From the NCBI RefSeq assembly GCF_003350545.1, contig NZ_QQBA01000005.1, positions 1 to 64,000 on the forward strand: 64,000 nucleotides of DNA, written 5' to 3'. Origin of the DNA: Flavobacterium glaciei (GTDB lineage Bacteria; Bacteroidota; Bacteroidia; Flavobacteriales; Flavobacteriaceae). Positions 8,321-18,892 of this stretch are shown here, one piece after another (position 1 is the first letter of the stretch; each line of letters begins with the position of its first letter). The notes beneath the pieces were generated by a model. It was not told where the DNA came from. It saw only the letters and a list, made by a program, of their open reading frames with translations, and made no database searches. Position numbers and translations under genes: made by a program.

Positions 8321-9631
8321 ATGCTACAAAAATTCCAAAACCATCTTCTTCATAATTTCCATTTCTTGAACGGAAAAAAAATACTTCTTGCTACAAGTGG
8401 CGGGAAAGACAGTATGGTAATGTTGCATTTATTCCAGCAATTGGATTATAAAATAGGAATTGCACATTGTAATTTCCAATTGCGCGGAATGGAAAGTTTT
8501 GAAGATCAAAATTTTGTTCAAGATTATGCAGCTGCAAATGGAATTCCAGTATTTATAACGCAATTTGATACTAAAGCTTTCGCAGAAGATTATAAAGTTT
8601 CTACGCAAGTTGCAGCACGTGAGTTGCGTTACAATTGGTTTTATGAATTATTAGAAACTGAAAAATTCGATTATATTCTCACAGCACATCATGCTGACGA
8701 TAATCTGGAAACGTTCCTAATCAATTTGGGTCGAGGTACAGGATTAGAAGGTTTGTTAGGAATTCCAGAACAGAATGAAAAAGTAGTTCGTCCGCTTTTG
8801 GCATTTAGCCAAGAGGAAATGGAAGTATATGCTAAATTAAATAATATTCAATGGCGAGAAGATAGCAGCAATGCATCGGATAAATACCTTCGGAATAAAA
8901 TTCGCCATCATCTGGTTCCGATGTTAAAGGAACTGAATCCAAATTTTCTTTCTTCGTTTCATAAAACGCAAACCTATTTGCAGGAAGCACAAGTTATGGT
9001 TGAAGATGCTTCGATTATGATTTATCAGCAAGTAGCCCGCCAAGAGGAAGATATTATATATTTTGATTTACAGCAATTAAGAAAATTACCCAATTATAAA
9101 TCGTATTTGTACCAATGGCTAAATGAATTTGAGTTTTCAGCTTGGGATGATATTTATGATTTGGTCGAAAGCCAATCTGGTAAATACATTTATTCGGCAG
9201 AGTATAGATTACTAAAAGATAGAGACTCACTAATCCTAAGTCCAATAAATTTCGTAGATGAAAGGGAGGAATATTTTATAAATGAAAATCAAAAAGAAGT
9301 TAATATTCCCTTAAATATTACTTTTTGCAAAGTAGCTGACATTAGTAACGTTTCAAATAAAGCTATCTTTGTGGACGCTGATAAATTAAAATATCCTTTA
9401 GTTTTGCGCCACTGGAATGAGGGCGATAGTTTTCAACCTTTTGGGATGAATGGCAAATCTAAGAAAGTAAGTAAGCTTTTTAAAGATGAAAAATTATCCT
9501 TGATAGAAAAAGAAAACACTTGGCTTTTATGTTCGAATGAAGATATAGTTTGGATTATTGGTCTTCGTCAGGATGACCGTTTTAGAATAAATGACACAAC
9601 AAATAATATACTTAAAATACAATTAGAATAA
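8321..9631 (+). CDS. tilS: tRNA(Ile)-lysidine synthetase
   Basis: TilS uses ATP to attach lysine to C34 of the CAU-anticodon isoleucine tRNA so that it decodes AUA. The PP-loop SGGKDS is at residues 26-31, followed by IAHCNFQLRG, the TAHHADDN motif and the arginine-rich loop NKIRHHLVPML. The C-terminal TilS substrate-binding domain ends with KVSKLFKDEKLS and LRQDDRF. At 436 residues it has normal length. Its stop overlaps the start of dsbD by one base (TAATG), so the two are translated from one message. Confidence 0.96.
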   Translation: MLQKFQNHLLHNFHFLNGKKILLATSGGKDSMVMLHLFQQLDYKIGIAHCNFQLRGMESFEDQNFVQDYAAANGIPVFITQFDTKAFAEDYKVSTQVAARELRYNWFYELLETEKFDYILTAHHADDNLETFLINLGRGTGLEGLLGIPEQNEKVVRPLLAFSQEEMEVYAKLNNIQWREDSSNASDKYLRNKIRHHLVPMLKELNPNFLSSFHKTQTYLQEAQVMVEDASIMIYQQVARQEEDIIYFDLQQLRKLPNYKSYLYQWLNEFEFSAWDDIYDLVESQSGKYIYSAEYRLLKDRDSLILSPINFVDEREEYFINENQKEVNIPLNITFCKVADISNVSNKAIFVDADKLKYPLVLRHWNEGDSFQPFGMNGKSKKVSKLFKDEKLSLIEKENTWLLCSNEDIVWIIGLRQDDRFRINDTTNNILKIQLE

Positions 9632-11664
9632 TGAAGAAACTACTATTTATACTTATTGCTTTTTTGGCTTTTGCCAATGGTGACGCACAAATTCTGGATC
9701 CTGCAAAATGGACTACTAAAATAGAAAAAAAATCAGAAACTAATTACATCCTAATTTTTGATGCTGTCATAGAAAAAGATTGGCATTTATATTCTCAATT
9801 TACTGCTGACGGCGGATCTTTGCCATTGGAAATTATTTTCAAAAATCAAAAAGGCAACTTTAATTTAGTTGGCAAAGCCAAAGAAAGCAAAACCACAACT
9901 GCTTTTAATGATGTTTTTGAAGTAAACGAAACTTATTTTGAGAAAAAAGCTCAAATACAGCAAGAGATTTCGATTACAAACCGAAAGATTACTAAAATTG
10001 AAGTCAATTTGAATTATCAGATTTGCAAAGAAGCGTGTATCAATATCGAGAAGAGTTTTACATTTACGATTCCTGCGGCTTTAAAAACAACAGAAATAGC
10101 TACTGTAGCAACTGATTTGACTACAATTGATTCTTCAAAAGTTGATACTGCAGTTGTAAATTTGGATGAAAATAAAGAACAAAATGTTACTTCTGAAAAA
10201 GTTCCGGTATTAGATTCTAAGTCAGACAAACAAAGAGGTTTATGGTCTATTTTCTTCATCGCTTTTTTATCTGGATTTGCGGCGTTGCTTACACCTTGTG
10301 TCTTCCCGATGATTCCTATGACCGTAAGTTTCTTTACCAAACAAAGCAAAACAAAAGCAAAAGGAATTAGAAATGCCATTATTTATGGAATTGCCATCAT
10401 CTTTATTTATGTAGTTTTAGGATTTTTAGTGACATGGATTTTTGGTGCCGATGCACTGAATGCTTTGTCTACTAATGTATGGTTCAATATAATTTTCTTC
10501 ATTTTATTAGTAACATTTGCAGCTTCATTTTTGGGAGCTTTTGAAATCATGTTACCTAATTCCTGGGCTAATAAAGTCGATAATCAAGCCGATAGAGGCG
10601 GAATAATTGGAATTTTATTTATGGCTTTGGCGTTAGCGATTGTATCTTTTTCATGTACGGGACCTATTGTAGGAACACTTTTAGTCGAAGCTGCTTCTAA
10701 AGGTGGAATTGCACCAATCGTTGGAATGTTCGGATTCTCATTGGCTTTAGCCTTACCATTTATGTTATTTGCGATGTTCCCAGGTTGGTTGAATTCATTA
10801 CCAAAATCCGGTGGCTGGTTGAATACCGTTAAAGTAGTTTTAGGGTTTTTAGAATTGGCTTTGGCATTCAAATTTTTGTCGAATGCTGATTTGGTATTAC
10901 AATTGCATTTCTTGGAAAGGGAAGTTTTCTTGGCGATTTGGATTGCTATTTTTGGAACATTAGCCTTTTATTTATTTGGAAAAATTACGCTCCCGCATGA
11001 TAGCCCAATGAGTCACATATCTGTAGGAAGATTGTCTTTTGGATTAGTAGTTTTGGCTTTTACCATCTATTTGATTCCCGGGATTTGGGGAGCACCGTTA
11101 AAATTAATTTCTGGTTTCCCACCTCCAATGACGTATAGCGAAAGTCCGTACGGAGTAGGAAACTCAAAAGGGGGTTCAAACGCATCAGCTCAAATTTTGC
11201 CGGAAGGTGCACATTTAGGGCCGCATGATCTTATCGCTTTTGAAGATTATGAAAAAGGATTGGCCTATGCCAAATCAGTAAACAAACCTATTTTACTAGA
11301 TTTTACAGGCTATGCTTGTGTCAATTGTAGAAAAATGGAAGATTATGTATGGTCAGACCCTGCTGTTTTAAAAATATTACAAGACGAAGTGGTATTAATC
11401 TCTTTGTATGTTGATGATAAAAGAGAGTTGCCCAAAAATGAGCAATATGTCTCTAAAGAAACGGGTAAGGAAATTGTAAGTGTGGGGAATAAATGGAGTG
11501 ATTTCCAAATCACGAGATACAAAGCAAATGCGCAGCCGTATTACATTGTTTTAGATACAGAAGAGAACATGTTATCTGAAAAACCAGAAAGTTATAATTC
11601 AGATATCAATGCTTATAGAGGTTGGTTAAGAGCTGGAATTGATAAATTTAAAAAGGCTGAATAG
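9631..11664 (+). CDS. dsbD: Thiol:disulfide interchange protein DsbD
   Basis: DsbD carries reducing power from cytosolic thioredoxin across the inner membrane to periplasmic thiol proteins. The 677-residue protein has a signal peptide (1-19) and an N-terminal DsbD-alpha domain with a cysteine pair C132/C136. A hydrophobic core of about eight helices (210-500) contains the two membrane cysteines, C223 in TPCVFP and C342 in SFSCTGP. The C-terminal thioredoxin domain carries CVNC (C563/C566). All three redox pairs are present, so it looks functional. It follows tilS with a one-base overlap. The exported thioredoxin-like protein upstream is a plausible but untested client. Confidence 0.95.
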   Translation: MKKLLFILIAFLAFANGDAQILDPAKWTTKIEKKSETNYILIFDAVIEKDWHLYSQFTADGGSLPLEIIFKNQKGNFNLVGKAKESKTTTAFNDVFEVNETYFEKKAQIQQEISITNRKITKIEVNLNYQICKEACINIEKSFTFTIPAALKTTEIATVATDLTTIDSSKVDTAVVNLDENKEQNVTSEKVPVLDSKSDKQRGLWSIFFIAFLSGFAALLTPCVFPMIPMTVSFFTKQSKTKAKGIRNAIIYGIAIIFIYVVLGFLVTWIFGADALNALSTNVWFNIIFFILLVTFAASFLGAFEIMLPNSWANKVDNQADRGGIIGILFMALALAIVSFSCTGPIVGTLLVEAASKGGIAPIVGMFGFSLALALPFMLFAMFPGWLNSLPKSGGWLNTVKVVLGFLELALAFKFLSNADLVLQLHFLEREVFLAIWIAIFGTLAFYLFGKITLPHDSPMSHISVGRLSFGLVVLAFTIYLIPGIWGAPLKLISGFPPPMTYSESPYGVGNSKGGSNASAQILPEGAHLGPHDLIAFEDYEKGLAYAKSVNKPILLDFTGYACVNCRKMEDYVWSDPAVLKILQDEVVLISLYVDDKRELPKNEQYVSKETGKEIVSVGNKWSDFQITRYKANAQPYYIVLDTEENMLSEKPESYNSDINAYRGWLRAGIDKFKKAE

Positions 11665-11676
11665 GCCTTTTTTTAT
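11650..11676 (+). terminator. Terminator overlapping the dsbD stop
   Basis: AAAAGGC and GCCTTTT form a short stem around a loop that includes the TAG stop codon, followed by seven T residues. Confidence 0.6.
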
Positions 11677-11770
11677 GCTTATTTTTTGCTATGAATGTAT
11701 TTTAGTTGTTTAAATCATTTTTATTTCCTCATATTTTTTATCTTTAAACCCTATTAAATTTAAAAAACAC

Positions 11771-13621
11771 ATGAAAAAACTACTAAGTATTGTATTATTG
11801 ATATTTGGAGTCTTATTATCCTCGGCTCAGGATAATAGACTAAATTATGTAGCAGAAAATTACACCAAAAAAGAAGTGCATATAAAAATGCGCGATGGGT
11901 CCGAATTGTTTACAGTTATCTACAGTCCTAAAGATACTTCAAAAAAGTATCCTATAATCATGCAAAGAACACCTTATAATTCAGCTCCTTATGGAGAAGG
12001 ACTGTTTAAAAAAAGTATTTCTCCCAGCGAAACGATGATGAAAGAAGGGTATATTGTAGTCTATCAGGATGTTCGCGGCAGGTTCATGAGTGATGGATTA
12101 TACGATAACATGCGTGGATTTATTCCAAATAAGAAAGGAAAAAAAGATACCGATGAAGCATCGGATACGTATGATACGATTGATTGGTTGGTTAAAAATG
12201 TGTCTAATAATAATGGAAATGTTGGAACTTGGGGTATATCTTATCCAGGTTTTTATGCTACTTATTCTTTGTTGAGTAACCATCCTGCATTAAAAGCAGT
12301 TTCACCTCAGGCGTGTATTGCTGATTTCTTTTTTGACGACTTTCATCACAATGGAGCTTATTTGTTGAGTTATTGGAAAGTAACACCATTATTTGGGCCT
12401 CAAAAAACAAAACGTACTACAGAACCTTGGTATAAATTCACAAATACAGGTACAAATGATGATTACCAGTTTTTTCTAGATGCTGGTCCTTTATCTAATT
12501 TAGACAAGTATTATGGTAAAGAAAATGAGTTTTGGCAACAGCTGAAAGATCATTCTAGTTATGATGATTTTTGGCAAAAGCGCGGTATTCTTCAACATTT
12601 GAACAATATTAAACCCGCAGTAATGACAGTAGGAGGTTGGTTTGATGCAGAAGATTTATATGGTCCATTAAACACTTATTCTACCATTGAAAAGAGTAGT
12701 AAAAACTATAATACAATAGTTATGGGACCTTGGAGTCATGGAGATTGGGCTAGAAATTCTGCAAAGCAAGTGATTGGAAATATTAATTTTGGCGACAGTA
12801 TTTCGGGTTATTATCAAAAAAATATCGAAGCTAACTTCTTCCGTCATTTTCTAAAAAATAATGGTAAAGGTGAAAATAAATTACCGGAAGCCTATGTTTT
12901 TGATACTGGAAGAAAAGAATGGAAAACTTATGAAACTTGGCCTCCTCAAAATACTACGAAACAAGATTTCTTTTTGCAAGGAAATCAATTGACAAAAATT
13001 GCGAAGAGAAATATTTCTTTTGAAGAATTCATCAGTGATCCTAAAAAACCGGTTCCCCATTCTGAAGATATTAAACAAGCTGGTCTTACACCTAGGAAAT
13101 ATATGACGGATGACCAGCGTTTTGCAGCCAGACGCCCAGATGTGATTGTTTTTGAAACAGAGGTTTTGACAGATGATACTACATTGGCAGGAGAGATTTT
13201 GGCTCAATTGCAGGTTTCTACAACTGGTACTGATGCGGACTGGATAGTTAAGGTAATTGATGTTTTTCCAAATGATGAACCAGAAACTAAAGATGTAGCT
13301 CCTTATTTAAAGATGAGTAATTACCACATGATGGTGCGAAGTGAGGTTATGAGAGGGCGTTTCAGAAACAGTTTTTCAAAACCTGAACCTTTTGTTGCTA
13401 ATGAGAAAACGGCAGTAAATATTAAATTACAAGATGTTTTTCATACCTTCAAAAAAGGGCATAAAATCCAGATTCAAGTTCAAAGTACGTGGTTTCCCTT
13501 TATTGATTTGAATCCACAGACGTTTGTTGATAACATTTTTTATGCTAAACCAGAAGATTTTCAAAAACAAACACATAGAATTTATAATGATTCAAAAATT
13601 GAGTTTACAGTTTTGAAATAA
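11771..13621 (+). CDS. Exported CocE/NonD family hydrolase (X-Pro dipeptidyl-peptidase S15 type)
   Basis: This family hydrolyses acyl or peptide bonds; characterised members include cocaine esterase, glutaryl-7-ACA acylase and alpha-amino acid ester hydrolases. The 616-residue protein has a signal peptide (1-19). Its alpha/beta-hydrolase domain has nucleophile S157 in GISYPG, D292 in GGWFDAED and H323 in PWSHGDW, so the triad is complete. YQDVRGRFMSDG near residue 100 is typical of the family. The C-terminal ~200 residues form the jelly-roll domain of S15/CocE enzymes. It is monocistronic, and its periplasmic location suggests peptide or ester scavenging. Confidence 0.92.
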   Translation: MKKLLSIVLLIFGVLLSSAQDNRLNYVAENYTKKEVHIKMRDGSELFTVIYSPKDTSKKYPIIMQRTPYNSAPYGEGLFKKSISPSETMMKEGYIVVYQDVRGRFMSDGLYDNMRGFIPNKKGKKDTDEASDTYDTIDWLVKNVSNNNGNVGTWGISYPGFYATYSLLSNHPALKAVSPQACIADFFFDDFHHNGAYLLSYWKVTPLFGPQKTKRTTEPWYKFTNTGTNDDYQFFLDAGPLSNLDKYYGKENEFWQQLKDHSSYDDFWQKRGILQHLNNIKPAVMTVGGWFDAEDLYGPLNTYSTIEKSSKNYNTIVMGPWSHGDWARNSAKQVIGNINFGDSISGYYQKNIEANFFRHFLKNNGKGENKLPEAYVFDTGRKEWKTYETWPPQNTTKQDFFLQGNQLTKIAKRNISFEEFISDPKKPVPHSEDIKQAGLTPRKYMTDDQRFAARRPDVIVFETEVLTDDTTLAGEILAQLQVSTTGTDADWIVKVIDVFPNDEPETKDVAPYLKMSNYHMMVRSEVMRGRFRNSFSKPEPFVANEKTAVNIKLQDVFHTFKKGHKIQIQVQSTWFPFIDLNPQTFVDNIFYAKPEDFQKQTHRIYNDSKIEFTVLK

Positions 13622-13654
13622 AACTAAAAGCAAAATAAATATTAAAATTCATTT

Positions 13655-13684
13655 GAGGCTGTCTGTAAAGGCAGCCTTTTTTTT
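13655..13684 (+). terminator. Terminator of the CocE-type gene
   Basis: AGGCTG and CAGCCT form a short GC-rich stem followed by nine T residues. Confidence 0.7.
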
Positions 13685-14022
13685 ATTTATAATTCTAAAG
13701 TGATTTGCTGTAGTTTGTTCATAGACTTATAATTATTGAAAAAATGTGTAGAGATTAAAGTGTAAATTTTTTTTATTTCTTCAAAAAAATATAAAACATG
13801 TAGTTGATAGTTTATTTTATTCCTTTAATCGAAAATGTATTAAAAATAATATTAAAGTATTCTAATATTATATAACTTAGTATTTAAGTTAATGAAAATT
13901 AGGCGATTGAGAGTATTTTTTTATTAGAGAAACTTAAGCCAATAGAGACCACAGTCTATTTTTTCAGCCTTTTATGGTTAGACATTTAGAATCCGTTATT
14001 TTATTATTTAAATTCAATAAAT
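13685..14022. other. AT-rich leader region of the T9SS repeat protein
   Basis: The stretch has no open frame of note. It probably contains the promoter and leader of the large exported protein. I find no exact TAnnTTTG box near its start. Confidence 0.4.
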
Positions 14023-17000
14023 ATGAAAACATTTCTACTCAAATCAAGATTTTTAATTTCTTTTTTTCTAATTGCCAATTTGTTTTGTGTTAGTGTGGCT
14101 TTTGGGCAGGCTACGGTAACTACTGATAAGCTGGACTACGCTCCTGGGGAGATAGCAATTGTTACCGGCTCAGGTTGGACAGGAGATACATTGGTAGATT
14201 TACACTTCGAGGAAGATCCATTTGTCGACCATATTCATGAATATCATGATATTCCTGTTAATCCAGATGGTACTTTTAGAGTGGAATTCCCTATTCTTGA
14301 TAGACACTTAGGAGTCACGTTTACCTTGACCGCAGAAGGAAAACAGACTGGAGGGACTGCGGTGTATGTTTTTACTGACAGTCATATTGTTGACTCATTT
14401 ACTCCTACTTCTGGTCCAACTTCAGGCGGCACTAGCATTAATATTAACGGTAGTGGCTTTGGACCTGCTACTCAAGCAGGAACTTGGATGGTAAAGTTCG
14501 GTTCTTTACCTGCTGTCTCAGCTGTTAGGAATAGCAGTAATTCCTTAACTGTAATTTCTCCACCACATCCAGCAGGTCCCGTAAGCATAACTGTTTACCC
14601 AAGTAATCAAATTACCGATCCTGTTACAGCTGGTGCTAGCTTTACTTATACTGGCGCCTCTACTACAACTTTGACAGTTTCTAATGCCTCTGGAACTTAT
14701 AACGGAACAACAAACTTGACTGCAACTTTAACTAGCGGCAGTCCAGCAATAGGCGTAAGTAGTAAAACAATAACTTTTAGCCTTAATGGAACTTCTGTAG
14801 GAACAGGAGTTACAAATGCGTCGGGAATAGCTACTTTAAATAATGTCAGTTTAAGTGGGATTAATGCTGGGAGTTACCCAACTGGTGTCAGTGCAAGTTT
14901 TACTGCTGATGCAGCTTATTCGGGTAGCACGGGGTCAAATAATTTAGCCGTCAATAAAGCAACACCAACAGCTACTTTGGCGGTATCAAATACACCACAA
15001 ACGTATACAGGTATTGGCCAGGCAGCAACAGTTACTATTTCTGCAAGTTCAGTACTAGGAGTAGTTTCCAACATCCTAACTGGAGGAGCGGCCAATCAAA
15101 CTGCTGCAGCTACTTATGCCGTAACAGCCAATTTTGTTCCTACAGATAATACTAACTATAATACCTTAACCGGATTATCAGTAGGTAATTTTGTAATTGA
15201 AAAAGCAACTCCAACAATAAGTGTGTCAGGAACTCAAACTTTTACCTATAATGGTTCCGCTCAAGGTCCTTCCACCATTTCATACAATGGAGATGGCACC
15301 ACTTCCTTATTATATACTAATACAAGCGGAGCTACTTATTCATCAGCCACCGCACCTACCAATGCAGGTAGTTATCAGGTAGTAGCCAGCGCAACAGCAG
15401 GTACTAATTATAATTCAGGTTCTTCAGAAGCTTATTTATTTACGATAGATAGAGCTTTGTTAACCATTACTGCAAATGATGACACTAAAGATTACGGAAC
15501 ACTTAAAACGTTCTTAGGAACAGCGTTCACATCAGTAGGATTATTGAACAGTGATGCAGTAAGCAGCGTAGGTTTAACCAGTACAGGTTCAGGATTAACA
15601 GCGATCGTAGGAAACTATGATATCGTTGCAAGTGCTGCCGTTGGTACAGGTTTAGATAATTACAACATCAGTTATGTTGATGGCGAATTGGTTGTAGGCA
15701 AAGTAGCTTTAACCATTACTGCAAATGATGACACTAAAGATTACGGAACACTTAAAACGTTCTTAGGAACAGCGTTCACATCAGTAGGATTATTGAACAG
15801 TGATACAGTAAGCAGCGTAAGTTTAACCAGTACAGGTTCAGGATTAACAGCGATCGTAGGAAACTATGATATCGTTGCAAGTGCTGCCGTTGGTACAGGT
15901 TTAGATAATTACAACATCAGTTATGTTGATGGCGAATTAGAGGTTAAGGCAGTTGATTTAGTAATTATCAATACAGATCGTTCTAAAGTTTATGGTGAAA
16001 CATTAACAAATGCGAACTACAGTGGAAGTATTACTGGAGTAGTAGCAGGAGATGTTATTACTGTAACAAGAGCAAGTGTTGGAGATGCAGCTAATGCAAC
16101 GGCAGCAGGTTCACCTTATGCTATTATTGGAACTTTAGTAGATCCAGGTAGCAGATTAGTTAACTATACTGTAACTAATCTAGATGGAGTTTTAACAGTA
16201 GAGAAAGCACCATTAACGGTAGTTAATACAGATCGTTCAAAAGTATATGGAGCTGTATTAATGAATGCAGATTATGCAGGAAGTATAACAGGTATCCAAG
16301 CAAATGATAATATCACGGTTACTAGAGCAAGTACAGGAGGTGTTGCAAATGCAACAGTTGCCGGTTCTACTTATCCAATCGTAGGAACGTTAGTAGATCC
16401 CGATAATAGATTAGCGAACTATACAATAAGCAATCCTGATGGCGCCTTGACAGTAACTAAAGCAGACTTAACAGTGGTTAACACAAGTCGTTCGAAAGTA
16501 TATGGAACTGTACTAACTAATGCAGATTATACAGGAAGTATTACAGGTATCCAAGCGGGTGATAATATTACTATTACTCGCGCCAGTACAGGTGGTGTTG
16601 CCAATGCAACAGTAGCAGGTTCTACTTATCCAATCGTAGGAACGTTAGTAGATCCCGATAATAGATTAGCGAACTATACAGTAAGCAATCCTGATGGCGC
16701 CTTGACAGTAACTAAAGCAGACTTAACAGTGGTTAACACAAGTCGTTCGAAAGTATATGGAACTGTACTAACTAATGCAGATTATACAGGAAGTATTACA
16801 GGTATACAAGCGGGTGATAATATTACTATTACTCGCGCCAGTACAGGTGGTGTTGCCAATGCAACAGTAGTAGCGCCGGGTCCAACATATCCAATTATTG
16901 GAACGTTGGCAGATCCTAATGGTAGATTAGCGAACTATACTGTAACTAATCCAAATGGAGTATTAACTATAACTCCAGCTCCAGTAAATTCATCAGTATC

Positions 17001-18537
17001 TGTTAATCCAACTACTGTTCAATACAGTGATCAGGTTACGTTTACAGCAAGAATTGTTGGTGGTGCACCATTGGTTACTGGTGGTCCACAGGCTGCGGTT
17101 TCTGCTACCTTTAGAGTTGGAACTCAAACAATGGGTACAGCTACCTTTGCTGTAAGTGGTTTAGACTTAGTGGCAACAGCAACCTACGAATTAGTAGAAA
17201 GTGTAGTGGGTCAAATGTCTCCTGGAAGTAGAACAGTAACAGCAGTTATTAATGGTGCGGATAGTAATTTTGGCATCAGTAACTTAGCTCCAACAAATAC
17301 TTTAACTATTAATAAAGAAGATGCGTGGGTTGATTATACTGGTGATATAATGAAAGCAACAGCTAGTTCATCTACAAGATCAGCAACAGTTGCATTGAAA
17401 GCTAATATCTTTGACATTTCAGTGCCTGGAAATCCTGCTTATGATGTTTTCCCTGGGGATATTCGAAATGCTAAAGTGAAGTTTGTAAATAGAGAGTCTG
17501 GTGCAGATATATCTGGTTGGATTCCTGTAACTACTTTACTAAATCCAACAGATACGAAAGTGGGAACCGTATCATATAACCATACAGTAAATTTACCAAG
17601 TAATGCTGATTATATATTTCTTAACGTAGGTGTTATTGTAGATAATGGTTATTATATTCGTAATAATCAAGACGATAATACAGTTGTTACAGTTTATTTA
17701 CCTGTAGGAGATTTTATAACTGGAGGTGGTTACATCGTACCTACACAATCAATTGGTACAATGGCTTCAACATCAGGTAAAAAAGTGAACTTTGGATTTA
17801 ATGTGAAGTTTAATAAAACAGGAAAAAATCTGAATGGGAATATGAATATTATTTTCCGCAGGTTAGAAAGTGATGGTATTGTACATTCATATCAAATTAA
17901 AGCGAATGCAATGTTATCATTAGGAGTGAATGCAACTAATCAAGCGAGTCAGACAGCTGAGTATGTTTCAAAAACTAACTTAACTGATATAACTAATCCA
18001 CTTTCTCCAGTTTCAAAGGGAGGTAATAAATATCTATATGTTAAGATGACAGATAATGGAGAGCCTGGTTTAAATGATATGATATCTTTTGTATTAGTTG
18101 AAGGTACTGTAGATCCAACAGTTCCAGCAAATATTATTTTCTCTAGTAATTGGGTGTCATTTAAAACGCAACAAATGAAATTGGCAGGTGGAAATCTGAA
18201 AGTCCAAAGCGGATTTAATTTAGGAATTCCAACAGCTCGTACAGATTTAGAGCCAGTTACAGTAAAGCAAGAAATTGAATTACCAACTGATGCGATAACT
18301 TTCAATGTTATAGCATACCCCAATCCGTCAAACCAATACTTTAATGTAGAGTTGAAAGGCGTCAGCACTGAAAAAGTTGATATTAAGGTGTACGATGTTC
18401 TGGGAAGAACAATAAAGCACGTAGAAAGTATTAACGGTCAGCCTGTTAGATTTGGGGACGACCTGCCGTCTGGAACTTATATTGCAATAATCACTCAAGG
18501 AACGAACCAAAAAACCGTTAGACTGATAAAGCAGTAG
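14023..18537 (+). CDS. Giant type IX-secreted repeat protein (IPT/TIG, Ig-like and MBG-type repeats)
   Basis: The 1504-residue protein has a signal peptide (1-28, ending FGQA). An IPT/TIG-like domain lies at about 125-210 (TPTSGPTSGGTSININGSGF), followed by an Ig-like repeat near 215-305 and MBG-like repeats of about 80-85 residues from ~310 to 985. After a less repetitive region (1080-1420) comes a C-terminal T9SS sorting domain from ~1428 (AYPNPSNQYF, VYDVLGRTI, SGTYIAII). The protein is therefore exported across the outer membrane and probably anchored or released there as an adhesin or matrix protein. Repeats 480-556/563-639 and 781-865/866-950 are nearly identical even at the DNA level. 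Confidence 0.9.
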   Translation: MKTFLLKSRFLISFFLIANLFCVSVAFGQATVTTDKLDYAPGEIAIVTGSGWTGDTLVDLHFEEDPFVDHIHEYHDIPVNPDGTFRVEFPILDRHLGVTFTLTAEGKQTGGTAVYVFTDSHIVDSFTPTSGPTSGGTSININGSGFGPATQAGTWMVKFGSLPAVSAVRNSSNSLTVISPPHPAGPVSITVYPSNQITDPVTAGASFTYTGASTTTLTVSNASGTYNGTTNLTATLTSGSPAIGVSSKTITFSLNGTSVGTGVTNASGIATLNNVSLSGINAGSYPTGVSASFTADAAYSGSTGSNNLAVNKATPTATLAVSNTPQTYTGIGQAATVTISASSVLGVVSNILTGGAANQTAAATYAVTANFVPTDNTNYNTLTGLSVGNFVIEKATPTISVSGTQTFTYNGSAQGPSTISYNGDGTTSLLYTNTSGATYSSATAPTNAGSYQVVASATAGTNYNSGSSEAYLFTIDRALLTITANDDTKDYGTLKTFLGTAFTSVGLLNSDAVSSVGLTSTGSGLTAIVGNYDIVASAAVGTGLDNYNISYVDGELVVGKVALTITANDDTKDYGTLKTFLGTAFTSVGLLNSDTVSSVSLTSTGSGLTAIVGNYDIVASAAVGTGLDNYNISYVDGELEVKAVDLVIINTDRSKVYGETLTNANYSGSITGVVAGDVITVTRASVGDAANATAAGSPYAIIGTLVDPGSRLVNYTVTNLDGVLTVEKAPLTVVNTDRSKVYGAVLMNADYAGSITGIQANDNITVTRASTGGVANATVAGSTYPIVGTLVDPDNRLANYTISNPDGALTVTKADLTVVNTSRSKVYGTVLTNADYTGSITGIQAGDNITITRASTGGVANATVAGSTYPIVGTLVDPDNRLANYTVSNPDGALTVTKADLTVVNTSRSKVYGTVLTNADYTGSITGIQAGDNITITRASTGGVANATVVAPGPTYPIIGTLADPNGRLANYTVTNPNGVLTITPAPVNSSVSVNPTTVQYSDQVTFTARIVGGAPLVTGGPQAAVSATFRVGTQTMGTATFAVSGLDLVATATYELVESVVGQMSPGSRTVTAVINGADSNFGISNLAPTNTLTINKEDAWVDYTGDIMKATASSSTRSATVALKANIFDISVPGNPAYDVFPGDIRNAKVKFVNRESGADISGWIPVTTLLNPTDTKVGTVSYNHTVNLPSNADYIFLNVGVIVDNGYYIRNNQDDNTVVTVYLPVGDFITGGGYIVPTQSIGTMASTSGKKVNFGFNVKFNKTGKNLNGNMNIIFRRLESDGIVHSYQIKANAMLSLGVNATNQASQTAEYVSKTNLTDITNPLSPVSKGGNKYLYVKMTDNGEPGLNDMISFVLVEGTVDPTVPANIIFSSNWVSFKTQQMKLAGGNLKVQSGFNLGIPTARTDLEPVTVKQEIELPTDAITFNVIAYPNPSNQYFNVELKGVSTEKVDIKVYDVLGRTIKHVESINGQPVRFGDDLPSGTYIAIITQGTNQKTVRLIKQ
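15460..15938 (+). repeat. Near-identical internal direct repeat A (two copies)
   Basis: Positions 15460-15689 and 15709-15938 are direct copies of 230 bp offset by 249 bp (83 codons). I count two base differences. They encode MBG-like repeats at residues 480-556 and 563-639. Near-identity at silent sites indicates recent duplication or gene conversion. Confidence 0.9.
16363..16870 (+). repeat. Near-identical internal direct repeat B (two copies)
   Basis: Positions 16363-16615 and 16618-16870 are direct copies offset by 255 bp (85 codons), with two base differences by eye. A more diverged relative lies immediately upstream. The units keep the reading frame, so copy number can change without breaking the gene. 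Confidence 0.9.
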
Positions 18538-18563
18538 AATATAATTTATTTGTAAGGTTAAAT

Positions 18564-18600
18564 AAACTCCATTTCAATCTTAATTGGGATGGAGTTTTTA
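18564..18600 (+). terminator. Terminator of the T9SS repeat protein gene
   Basis: The 9-bp arms AAACTCCAT and ATGGAGTTT are followed by a T run, 27 bp after the stop codon. Confidence 0.8.
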
Positions 18601-18892
18601 TTGTTTTAACATATTAATTTTTCTGCAAAGGTTTGTTTACAGTTTTATTGAATAGGCATGGGTTTTCAATCGAATGATTTTAATTTAATTTTTTAATGAA
18701 GTAATTTGAATATTGAAAAATAGAATAATTATGAGCAACCTCAGATTAGTTTGTAGTATAATTTTATAGTAGAATATTGGGTTTATTTAAATTTAAATAA
18801 ATAAGAAGTTCTGTTTTAGTATGGACATTTGTTTTTAAATGATGATGAAGTTTGATTTGTAGTTAAACACCACTTATTACTTAGATTTTAAG
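18601..18892. other. AT-rich intergenic stretch, nothing recognised
   Basis: This lies between two converging terminators. I see no gene or repeat here. Confidence 0.4.

Noticed and set aside
14023..18537. Tandem repeats in this gene as a possible CRISPR-like array
   Set aside because: The repeats are in-frame, of 83-85 codons, with no constant short repeat and unique spacers, and they encode recognisable protein units.
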